Source: Kiritimatiellales bacterium
GTDB lineage: Bacteria; Verrucomicrobiota; Kiritimatiellia; Kiritimatiellales; Tichowtungiaceae
NCBI GenBank assembly: GCA_041656295.1
Contig: JBBADV010000006.1
Coordinates: forward strand, 100,254 to 164,253
DNA: 64,000 nt
Direction of reading: 5' to 3'
The notes below the pieces were generated by a model that was not told where the DNA came from, did not search any database, and worked only from the letters and a program-made list of their open reading frames with translations. Shown in pieces: positions 8,360-15,970 of the stretch. The translations under genes were made by a program, and so were the position numbers. Within the stretch, counting starts at the first letter, position 1. Every line of letters begins with the position of its first letter.

Positions 8360-10210
8360 ATGTTTGATAAATTATTTATTAGTTTAGCTGGACTTCAGTT
8401 TGTTGCAGCGGGAGCGAAAGAACCGGCGGCTTTGCCGAATGTATTATTTATTCTGGCTGATGATTTAGGCTGGATGGACACAGCGGTATATGGCAGTACG
8501 TTTTATGAAACACCGAACATCAACCGGCTGGCAGAACAGGGAATGCTGTTTACACAGGCATATACCGCCAGTCCCCTCTGTTCACCGACGCGCGCCAGTA
8601 TTTTGACTGGTCTTTATCCGGCTCGGCTCGGCTTGACTGCTCCGAACTGCCACATCGGCGAGCCTAACTTTATCTGCCATCTGCCGGCACAGGCGCCTGC
8701 AAACAGAAAAGTGCTTGTCCCCGTCACGGTGAATCGTCTGCACGAGAAATATTATACGCTGGCGGAGGCGTTCAGGGATGCCGGTTACCGGACGGCGCAT
8801 TTCGGCAAGTGGCATTTGGGTGCGGAACCGTATTCGCCGCTGGAGCATGGATATGAGGTGGATATCCCGCATTGGCACGGGGCGGGACCGGCGGGCAGTT
8901 ATATTGCGCCATGGAAATATCCGGGCAAATTAAACTTCACCGGCGCGCCCGGTGAAAATGTTGAAGACCGCATGGGCAGTGAAGCCGTTCGGTACATTCA
9001 ACAGCACCGGAACGAACCCTGGTATTTGGCGTACTGGGCATTTTCTGTTCATTGGCCGATGGGGTCTGATGCCGGTCTGATTATGAAATACGAGGAAAAA
9101 CTGAAGACGATGCCGGACAGCGCGCAAAACCATCCGGTCATGGGAGCCATGATTGAGGTGCTGGACCGGAACATCGGGCGGATGCTGGATGTGCTGGATG
9201 AAACCGGGCAAACGAAAAATACAATTGTCATTTTTACTTCGGATAACGGTGGTGCGCACTTCAGTGATGCCGTCACCCAAAAACCGTCAACGAGTAATGC
9301 GCCGTTGCGTGCCGGAAAAGCGACGGTTTATGAAGGCGGAATCCGTGTTCCGTTAATTATAAAATGGCCGGGACGCATTGATGCCGGAAAACAAAGTCCC
9401 GCGCCGGTTTGCAGTGTTGATTTTTATCCGACACTCATGGAACTCACCGGCGTTAAACCGGAGGAACCGGTAGTGTTTGACGGAGTCAGTTTTGCTTCCG
9501 TTTGTTATGGCGGCGCGCCGGCGGATCGTGAAATTTTCTGTCATTATCCGCATGATACGCCGCTCTCCGGCGGGATTCCATCCTCGTCTATCCGGGTTGG
9601 AAACTGGAAGCTGATTCGCAATTGTTGCGACAACTCTGATAATACCGACCGGTTTGAGCTGTATAATCTCGCCGATGATATCGGTGAACAGCATAATCGG
9701 TACGTGCAACATCCGGAAACTGCAGAAATGTTAGAAATTCGTCTTCAGCAGATTTTGGATGATACCGGTGCGATTATTCCTAAGTTGAATCCGGCATATG
9801 TTTCGCCGGGATCAACGAAAACCGCATGGCGGGATTCCCACAGCGTCTATTTTTATACCGGCCAGGACGGCATTGTTTTTCCGGCAGATGATCCGCGCAT
9901 TCTTACGGTGGACGTACCGCATCAGCCGGGACCGTTCACCATTACGCTTCAGCTCCAGTCTGACCAGTCCTTTGCCGGACAGGTTGAACCGGTATGGGAT
10001 ACCGGCAGGCCTGCCAAAACCAGAGAGATTCTGCCGTTCCAATATACAACCGCCGGCAGTGTTCAAACACAGTCTGTTATCACTGCCTCCGCCGGTGAAC
10101 TGTTCAGTTTATGGATTAATTGCGCGAACGCAACCGCGCCAGTCTATCTGAAGTCTGTTGTACTTCAATCGGGCGGTGAAGAAATCAGAAAATGGATTTT
10201 TACAAATTAA
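8360..10210 (+). CDS. Secreted S1-family sulfatase with C-terminal beta domain
   Basis: 616 aa. Signal peptide MFDKLFISLAGLQFVAAGA. Metal pair D34-D35 (ADDLGWMD), formylglycine motif C74-S-P-T-R, FGKWHLGAEPYSPLEHGY, SDNGGAHFSD. The FGKWHLG/SDNGG combination and LAEQGMLFTQAYTASPLCSPTR are shared almost word for word with the sulfatases at 18080 and 61847, so these three form a subgroup, distinct from the QC(A/V)PSR subgroup at 229, 10334 and 15971. From about residue 480 a roughly 130-residue tail follows (TVDVPHQPGPFTITLQLQ), the same kind of tail as in the 18080 protein (TVDIPNIPGPFVLEMEI), perhaps a glycan-binding sandwich. Last gene of the first plus-strand cluster. Confidence 0.9.
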   Translation: MFDKLFISLAGLQFVAAGAKEPAALPNVLFILADDLGWMDTAVYGSTFYETPNINRLAEQGMLFTQAYTASPLCSPTRASILTGLYPARLGLTAPNCHIGEPNFICHLPAQAPANRKVLVPVTVNRLHEKYYTLAEAFRDAGYRTAHFGKWHLGAEPYSPLEHGYEVDIPHWHGAGPAGSYIAPWKYPGKLNFTGAPGENVEDRMGSEAVRYIQQHRNEPWYLAYWAFSVHWPMGSDAGLIMKYEEKLKTMPDSAQNHPVMGAMIEVLDRNIGRMLDVLDETGQTKNTIVIFTSDNGGAHFSDAVTQKPSTSNAPLRAGKATVYEGGIRVPLIIKWPGRIDAGKQSPAPVCSVDFYPTLMELTGVKPEEPVVFDGVSFASVCYGGAPADREIFCHYPHDTPLSGGIPSSSIRVGNWKLIRNCCDNSDNTDRFELYNLADDIGEQHNRYVQHPETAEMLEIRLQQILDDTGAIIPKLNPAYVSPGSTKTAWRDSHSVYFYTGQDGIVFPADDPRILTVDVPHQPGPFTITLQLQSDQSFAGQVEPVWDTGRPAKTREILPFQYTTAGSVQTQSVITASAGELFSLWINCANATAPVYLKSVVLQSGGEEIRKWIFTN

Positions 10211-10280
10211 ATAATAGAGCATTTTCCGTTTAATTTGCAGCACCGTGCGGATCAGATACCCTGTCTGCTCATTTCCCATG

Positions 10281-10306
10281 AAAAAGGCAGACAAGAGTGT
10301 CTGCCT
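10281..10306 (-). terminator. Intrinsic terminator of the minus-strand sulfatase
   Basis: A perfect 9-bp stem (AGGCAGACA / TGTCTGCCT at 10285-10293 and 10298-10306) with a 4-base loop is preceded on the plus strand by five A, which become a U-run for transcripts coming from 12220. The stem could also stop plus-strand transcripts from 10210 but lacks a T-run on that side. It separates two convergent genes. Confidence 0.7.
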
Positions 10307-10333
10307 CACATCCTATAGATTTAAGTGTTCATG

Positions 10334-12220
10334 TTATTGATCGAACCGCCATTCATTTACAGTTGTTTTTGCGCCGGTTAACCGGATGGAGTGAATGACG
10401 ATCTGCTGATCTTTATACGGCATAATAAGCCGGAGGTGGGTAATCTGACTTCTCTTTTCCGGTAATGCTACCGTCAGAGTTTGTTTGCCGGGGTTGAATG
10501 AAAAATCAGATTTATTCCCCGTGATGAAATCGCGGTCACGTTGCACCCGCCAACTGACCATTCCTTCACCACCGGCTTCTGCGGTTAACTCAATTTCGAT
10601 TGCCGCCGGAACCGGAACCGCCAGTTTTTGAGCTGTAATAAACGGCGGTTTTCCGGATGCGTCTGCAAAAACCCGGATTCCTTCCGGCATTTTTTTTATC
10701 AAACCGCTGCGTGCGATCCAGCCGTCGACGGAGTCACCCTGTGTTCCTGCCGCAGCGGTCGGCGTCGTCGGATCGCCGGATTTTTCTGCGGGTTTTTTCT
10801 GTGCCGGGGCCGGGGTTGCACCATAATAGGTGTCTTGAAAGTATTTGTCTGCTGCTACAAGGGTGTTCGGCAGTCCCGGAGGATTTTGCTGCCCGGCAAA
10901 TGCCTCCAGTTTTTTCCGCAGCCGGGCCGCGATTTCAGGATGCTGATCCAGAACGTTTTCCGTTTCCGGTGCAGTGCCGACATTGTTGAAAAGCATCCAT
11001 GAGTCCGGTGCGACAAACCACAGTTTCCAGCCATCTTCCAGAATAGCTGCCTGTGAACGCCAGCGCCAGTAGAGTGTTTCGTGCGGAACGCCGGTGCGTT
11101 CACCCGTCAGAAACGGAATCAGATTGACGCCGTCCATTTCTGCGGGAACCGGCTGTCCGGAAAGTGCAACGGCTGTTGCGGTTGCATCCATTGCGATCAC
11201 CGGATTTGTGTATACAGTTCCAGCCGGAACGGTTCCCGGCCACGCCATGATGAACGGGGTGCGAATGCCGCCATCGGTAAGCATGCCTTTTTCACCAACA
11301 TTCGGTGTGTTGATTGATCCGTTCCATGCGCCGGGACGCATTGGCGCGCCGTTATCTCCGATATAGAAAATAACCGTTTTTTCGGTCAGTCTTTTTTCTG
11401 CCAGAAACTGCCGGATGCGCCCAAGACCGTCGTCCACTGCGGCAATGGAGGCAAGTCCCATTCGGCGGGTTTCATCCGGAACATCCTGGAACCGGGCCAT
11501 ATATTTTTCAGGACGTTCGAGCGGAACGTGCGGCGCGAAATAGGCGAGGTAGAGAAAGAACGGTTTTTTATCGGAAACCCGGCGGGACATAAAAGAGATG
11601 GCGGCATCCGTTTGCACATCAATCCGGTAGCGGGGATCTTCGATTTTTTTCGGCGCATCGGACAGAAGTTTTCCGGCGAGATCGATGTTGGCCTCATAAC
11701 TACGCATCGCGCCGTACCAGTATTCATCAAAACCGCGATTGCGTGGATTATATGCGCCGGCGGGCTGGACACCATCGCGATCTTTTCTGCTTTCGCGGGT
11801 CGGTTCCAAATGCCATTTGCCGACCATACCGGTGACGTAACCGGCGGCTTTCATCCGGTCAGCCACAGTTTTTTCGGAGAGCGGCAGCGGGCCGTCGTGG
11901 TTGGTTTCCATATCGAACCGTGTTTGATAACGTCCGGTGATGATTCCGGCGCGCGACGGAACGCATTGCGGAGCAGTGGTATATCCTTGTTGAAAGAGAA
12001 CCCCGTCCTTCGCCAGTTGGTCAGCGAACGGCGTTTTTACATCGGTTTGACTGGATTGAATGCCGATATCCGCCCAGCCGTGGTCATCGGTATAAATAAT
12101 GATGACATTCGGTTTTTCCAGCACTGCCGCCGCACCGGAAATTCCGCTGCTTAAAAACAGCGCGCCGGATATACTCTTAACGGTTTTTGTAATCTGTTGA
12201 TTATAAAACATATTCTTCAT
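10334..12220 (-). CDS. Secreted S1-family sulfatase with C-terminal extension
   Basis: 628 aa. The N-terminus has a basic stretch then SGALFLSSGISGAAAV, a signal peptide of about 33 residues. Metal pair D45-D46 (TDDHGWADIG), formylglycine motif C86-V-P-S-R, GMVGKWHLEPTRES, GDNGAPMRPGAWNGS. It is closely related in motif text to the gene at 229 (GWADxGI, QCxPSRAG, GEKGMLxxGGIR), so the two are probably paralogs. A low-complexity Pro/Ala/Lys/Thr linker (about residues 462-495) joins it to a C-terminal beta domain. Monocistronic and convergent with the first cluster; the shared 213-base gap with the PEP-CTERM gene is its likely promoter region. Confidence 0.9.
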   Translation of the reverse strand: MKNMFYNQQITKTVKSISGALFLSSGISGAAAVLEKPNVIIIYTDDHGWADIGIQSSQTDVKTPFADQLAKDGVLFQQGYTTAPQCVPSRAGIITGRYQTRFDMETNHDGPLPLSEKTVADRMKAAGYVTGMVGKWHLEPTRESRKDRDGVQPAGAYNPRNRGFDEYWYGAMRSYEANIDLAGKLLSDAPKKIEDPRYRIDVQTDAAISFMSRRVSDKKPFFLYLAYFAPHVPLERPEKYMARFQDVPDETRRMGLASIAAVDDGLGRIRQFLAEKRLTEKTVIFYIGDNGAPMRPGAWNGSINTPNVGEKGMLTDGGIRTPFIMAWPGTVPAGTVYTNPVIAMDATATAVALSGQPVPAEMDGVNLIPFLTGERTGVPHETLYWRWRSQAAILEDGWKLWFVAPDSWMLFNNVGTAPETENVLDQHPEIAARLRKKLEAFAGQQNPPGLPNTLVAADKYFQDTYYGATPAPAQKKPAEKSGDPTTPTAAAGTQGDSVDGWIARSGLIKKMPEGIRVFADASGKPPFITAQKLAVPVPAAIEIELTAEAGGEGMVSWRVQRDRDFITGNKSDFSFNPGKQTLTVALPEKRSQITHLRLIMPYKDQQIVIHSIRLTGAKTTVNEWRFDQ

Positions 12221-12333
12221 ACTTCTCTTTATTGATTATGTTTACTGTTCGTTAAATATCTATAAAAATAAAATCATTCTGTCTAGCGCACAAATTATGA
12301 AAATTAATGAATAAATTTTAATTAAAAAAACAG

Positions 12334-12363
12334 TTGCATAAAAGATAACGTTTACAGTATACA
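12334..12363 (+). promoter_or_regulatory. Sigma-70-like promoter with overlapping LacI-type operator
   Basis: TTGCAT at 12334-12339 and TATACA at 12358-12363 are 18 bases apart. The spacer holds GATAACGTTTACA (12344-12356), whose AACGTTTACA matches the right half and centre of the common LacI-family operator. A repressor bound here would block polymerase. About 70 bases of leader lead to the start at 12434. The surrounding divergent gap (12221-12433) is AT-rich and contains no other gene; the minus-strand promoter for 12220 should lie in it too, but I could not pick it out. Confidence 0.5.
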
Positions 12364-12433
12364 TATATTAAAGAAGGGACGCACGTCAGGAAGTGTGTCC
12401 ACTGCAGTTCAAAAATACTCAAAAGGAGAAAGC

Positions 12434-14386
12434 ATGAAGAAGGCATGTATCATTGCAGCGCTGCTAAACGCCGGAATTGCGATGGCGGCATCAACCACGA
12501 ATATATTCATCGGGCCCAACAGGACAATACAGACTCCCGCAGCTTGGAGCAGTGGCACGGCTCCGACCGACAGCTCAAATATTGATGACTGGTTGATCGG
12601 CGGGGTGACGGTTAATACTTCCGGTCCTTTAGTTAATAATGGAGCAACATTGTATGCTGATAAAATATGGATCACCGCCGCTGCAAACGGATTTAATACG
12701 GGCGGAACAGTTCTCGATGTCGCGTTTAGATCCGGCAATAACGGTATATCTGTGCAGTCTGGTTTTGATCTCGCGGCCGGCCTTACCAATACGGTATTTC
12801 TTGATGGAACAACCTGGCGCACAGAAGGCAGTAATCCGGTTATTTTTACACATAACGGAGATGGCTTATTAAAAATAAGCAACAACTGGTCAACGGCCGG
12901 CGTCTCGTTAGTGTACAAAGGATCGGCACTTAATAATGTGGAATTTGCCGGGGCTTCAACATATACCGGCGGAACGGTGCTGGATAATGTTTCAGCGTCG
13001 GTGACCGCCGGAAATGCGATCGGCGCAGGGACGGTTACGCTCACGAACGGCACAGTGCTGGATTTGCAGAACCGGGCAATGAATAATAAAATTATCGCTG
13101 CCGCCGGAAGCGATACAGAAGTGAAAACGATTAGTCAGAACAGGACAGGAGATATTGTTGTCGATGGAACGCTGACTCTTAATCAGACATCCGGATCCGG
13201 CCAGGCCGGCTGGAACGGCGCAATACAGATGAATTCCGGTTCACAGCTGGATATCCTGAATTCGGGGGGCGGTGGAAACACCTCAGTTAACGGTGCACTC
13301 ACCGGAGACGGGACATTTCAGACATCTGTTCAGGCCTTGACGATTTTAAATGAAAACTTCGATGCCAGCGGGTTTACGGGCACAATTGTCAGCCGCGGTA
13401 CGACGCAATATCGCGGCGGTAATCTCGGAACCGTCGGAATTACATTAAATAACGCTGCCAACTTCCGGGCATTTTTAATGACGTCTGATTCGGAAATTGC
13501 GGTATTAAACCGCTTTTCAGTTACCGGTAATTCCCGCCTCGCGGTAACCGCTACAAGCGGTCTTGCAGGAAACTCCACATTTTCATTACACGATGATATC
13601 GTGTTTAACGCAGATGCTGCATTAACGCTGGAAGCCGGCGGAAACGCAGATAATACGTCTGCTGCGAATGTGTTGAATATTTATGGCGTTATCCGTGAAG
13701 CTGAAGCGTCCGGAAAAACCGGGTCTGTCGCTATAGACAATCACTGGACAGTCAATTATTATTCGAATTCCATAGTAAAATTTCATGCCGCTAACACATA
13801 TAGCGGGAAAACCGATATTGCGTTCGGCCGGCTGCAGCTGGTTGACGATGGCTCAATTGATCACACTGCAGAAATTTCATTGGCGGCGGATGGAGTTTTT
13901 GATGTCAGCACCCGTACCGGCGGATCCTATACATACGGCGGAATACTTTCCGGCGACGGGCTGGTTGTTGGCGGGATCACACTGAGCGGCCAGCTCAATC
14001 CCGGAACAAGTCCCGGCGAACTGACGTTTGATGGTGCATTGACGCTGGCGGGACCGTCCGTTACCACGCTGGAAATCGGAGATCTTCTTTCCGGAAATAA
14101 TACGGACAGCCTGACATTTGAAAACGGCTCAACGCTCGTGTTTGATTTTACCGGCGCCACCGTTAATGAAAATGATGAATTTGAATTTTTCAAAAACTGG
14201 AACGCGCTGGTTAATAACGGGGTTGACATTCAGGTGCGCGGCCTGACCGGCCTTGACGTCGACAGCAGTACATTGTTCTCGGACGGAAAGATCACCGTTA
14301 TGATTCCTGAACCGGCCACACTCGGCATGCTGCTCGCCGGCCTGCTGATGGCATTTTTTGTCCGGCAGAACAGAGATCCAAGGTAA
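12434..14386 (+). CDS. PEP-CTERM surface protein with autotransporter-type beta repeats
   Basis: 650 aa from the ATG at 12434, with AAAGGAG 5 bases upstream; a longer frame from 12395 has no such site. Signal peptide MKKACIIAALLNAGIAMAA. The body is Gly/Asn/Thr-rich, with repeats such as ASTYTGGTVLDN and ANTYSGKTDI, typical of the autotransporter-associated beta-strand repeat that forms a right-handed beta-solenoid. There is no outer-membrane barrel. Instead it ends with PEPATLGML, a hydrophobic helix and RQNRDPR, which is a PEP-CTERM tripartite sorting tail cut by an exosortase (not in the window). Probably anchored or released at the cell surface and perhaps a glycan-adhesion or scaffold protein. 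It leads the second plus-strand cluster. Confidence 0.87.
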   Translation: MKKACIIAALLNAGIAMAASTTNIFIGPNRTIQTPAAWSSGTAPTDSSNIDDWLIGGVTVNTSGPLVNNGATLYADKIWITAAANGFNTGGTVLDVAFRSGNNGISVQSGFDLAAGLTNTVFLDGTTWRTEGSNPVIFTHNGDGLLKISNNWSTAGVSLVYKGSALNNVEFAGASTYTGGTVLDNVSASVTAGNAIGAGTVTLTNGTVLDLQNRAMNNKIIAAAGSDTEVKTISQNRTGDIVVDGTLTLNQTSGSGQAGWNGAIQMNSGSQLDILNSGGGGNTSVNGALTGDGTFQTSVQALTILNENFDASGFTGTIVSRGTTQYRGGNLGTVGITLNNAANFRAFLMTSDSEIAVLNRFSVTGNSRLAVTATSGLAGNSTFSLHDDIVFNADAALTLEAGGNADNTSAANVLNIYGVIREAEASGKTGSVAIDNHWTVNYYSNSIVKFHAANTYSGKTDIAFGRLQLVDDGSIDHTAEISLAADGVFDVSTRTGGSYTYGGILSGDGLVVGGITLSGQLNPGTSPGELTFDGALTLAGPSVTTLEIGDLLSGNNTDSLTFENGSTLVFDFTGATVNENDEFEFFKNWNALVNNGVDIQVRGLTGLDVDSSTLFSDGKITVMIPEPATLGMLLAGLLMAFFVRQNRDPR

Positions 14387-14400
14387 GAACATTAACAGAG

Positions 14401-14426
14401 CGTCTCCCGCTGTACAGCGGGAGACG
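14401..14426. other. 26-bp perfect palindrome between two genes
   Basis: The sequence CGTCTCCCGCTG-TA-CAGCGGGAGACG is its own reverse complement over 26 bases. In RNA it can fold to an 11-bp GC-rich stem with a 4-base loop. No T-run follows, so it is not a classical terminator. It lies 15 bases after the PEP-CTERM gene and 20 before the next ATG. Likely roles are 3'-end protection of the PEP-CTERM message, partial attenuation of the downstream genes, or a protein-binding site. Confidence 0.7.
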
Positions 14427-14445
14427 GCGATTGATTGAGGGTTCT

Positions 14446-15183
14446 ATGAAAAATCTACCAGGACTGTTGGTTTTTTTCAGTGTGATGCTGTCAGGTGTAA
14501 ATATTTTTTCCGGCGAAAAAATAATTTTTAAAGACACGTTCAATAGCGGCCTTAGCTATGCGACAAACGATCTGAATTATAACTGCGCAGTTCGGCAAAG
14601 CGAAGGTGCAGTAGTCTCAACATACACCGCCGGGAGTGCGAACCACGGACTGACGGATGACGAAAGAATGCTTATCGGCAATAACGCGACCCGGCTGAAT
14701 ACAAATCTCATCAGTTATATCTCCGGCGGCAATTTTACACTGTCGGTGGATGTTCAGCGGCATTCGACAGATAACGGCTGGGGGTCCGTTTTTATAACCA
14801 GCGGTGTGGAAGCAAACCGCGGATCCAGTGTTTTCGGATTTCACCGGTTTAATAATGGAACGATCGCCGTTTATTCCGGTGACAGGACGCAAACGGCTCA
14901 GACATATCAGCCGGCAGATCTTCAGGCGAAATATCCGGCGTATGGCGCAAATAAAAGTCATACGCTGAAGCTTGTTTCAACCGCCGGTAACGATGGACTG
15001 TGCCAGACGGAGTTTTTTATTGATACTGAGAGTATCGGTACATTCTCCTATCGTTTTCCGGGAACTACAGAACGGATTATTCAAATGCACACTTCCGCCG
15101 GAACGATAAGGTTCTATCTCGATGATTTGACCGTGAGCGTGCCGGATCTGAGAACGCTGGGGCTTTATATCATTCACCAATGA
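14446..15183 (+). CDS. Secreted protein of unknown function, paralog A
   Basis: 245 aa from the ATG at 14446 (an in-frame TTG at 14431 is less likely); GAGGG lies just upstream. Signal peptide MKNLPGLLVFFSVMLSGVNIFSG. The rest is beta-rich: FKDTFNSGL, GNFTLSVDVQR, SSVFGFHRFNNGTIAVYSGD, ILDDLTV-like ending. The pattern 'xxFxDxF..G...........L......G.F..S......' resembles a concanavalin/LamG-type jelly roll, but I cannot confirm it. No catalytic motif seen. A direct tandem paralog follows at 15261. Its stop overlaps an ATG at 15180 (ATGA). No PEP-CTERM tail. Function unknown; the context suggests glycan binding. Confidence 0.75.
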   Translation: MKNLPGLLVFFSVMLSGVNIFSGEKIIFKDTFNSGLSYATNDLNYNCAVRQSEGAVVSTYTAGSANHGLTDDERMLIGNNATRLNTNLISYISGGNFTLSVDVQRHSTDNGWGSVFITSGVEANRGSSVFGFHRFNNGTIAVYSGDRTQTAQTYQPADLQAKYPAYGANKSHTLKLVSTAGNDGLCQTEFFIDTESIGTFSYRFPGTTERIIQMHTSAGTIRFYLDDLTVSVPDLRTLGLYIIHQ

Positions 15184-15260
15184 ACTTCATGTTGAAATCA
15201 GCTTCGGCAGAACGGCTGAATACAGTACGGAAGAATCAGAAACAACTGGAAAAGCTGCTT

Positions 15261-15968
15261 ATGAAAAAAACAGATAAAATGAAATTTATGCTGGCAGGCT
15301 GCATTCTGTTTACAGTTGCAGGCTTTGCCGGAGAACAAATTATTTTCAAAGATACCTTTGAGTCCGGGCTGAAATTTACTTCAACAAAGAATCTGAATCA
15401 AAACTATACTGAACGGCAGCGTGAAGGACAGATTACCGCAACCTATATTCCCGGAAGTCCCGGGCATGAGCTTTCGGATGATGGAAGACTTATCATTGGA
15501 AACGGGGCGACCCGGCTGAATACAAATCTTATCAGCTGGATTTCCAGCGGTAATTTTACACTGTCGGTTGAAACACAGCGGATTTCTGCAGAAAACGGTT
15601 GGGGATCTGTTTTCATGACCAGCAGTGCGGAGGCCAAGCGCAATGCCAGTGTTTTCGGATTTCACCGGTTCAATAATGGAATGATTGCCGTTTATTCCGG
15701 TGACAGGACGCAAACGTCTCAGACATATCAGCCGGCAGACCTTCAGGCGAAATATCCGGCATATGGTGCAAATAAAAGCCACACGCTGAAACTTGTTTCA
15801 ACCGCCGGTGACAATGGACTGTGCCAGATGGAGTTTTTTATCGATAATAAGAGTATCGATACATTTTTCTATCGTTTCCCGGGAACAAAAGAACGGATTA
15901 TTCAGATGCAGACATTCGGTACATCAATGCAATTCTGTCTTGATAATTTAATGATTACGGTGCCGTAA
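15261..15968 (+). CDS. Secreted protein of unknown function, paralog B
   Basis: 235 aa from the ATG at 15261, chosen because it puts the signal peptide (MKKTDKMKFMLAGCILFTVAGFAG) at the N-terminus. An in-frame ATG at 15180 overlaps the previous stop and would add 27 residues before the signal. Protein text is nearly collinear with paralog A: NGATRLNTNLIS, GNFTLSVETQR, SVFGFHRFNNGMIAVYSGD, YQPADLQAKYPAYGANKSHT. DNA is also very similar over 15690-15800, pointing to a fairly recent tandem duplication. Paralog A has a 12-residue C-terminal addition absent here. Function unknown, probably the same as paralog A. Confidence 0.75.
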   Translation: MKKTDKMKFMLAGCILFTVAGFAGEQIIFKDTFESGLKFTSTKNLNQNYTERQREGQITATYIPGSPGHELSDDGRLIIGNGATRLNTNLISWISSGNFTLSVETQRISAENGWGSVFMTSSAEAKRNASVFGFHRFNNGMIAVYSGDRTQTSQTYQPADLQAKYPAYGANKSHTLKLVSTAGDNGLCQMEFFIDNKSIDTFFYRFPGTKERIIQMQTFGTSMQFCLDNLMITVP

Positions 15969-15970
15969 AA

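Noticed and set aside
10285..10306. Possible CRISPR-like or tandem repeat
   Set aside because: It is a single hairpin with a U-run on the minus strand. No second copy or spacer pattern is seen anywhere in the window.
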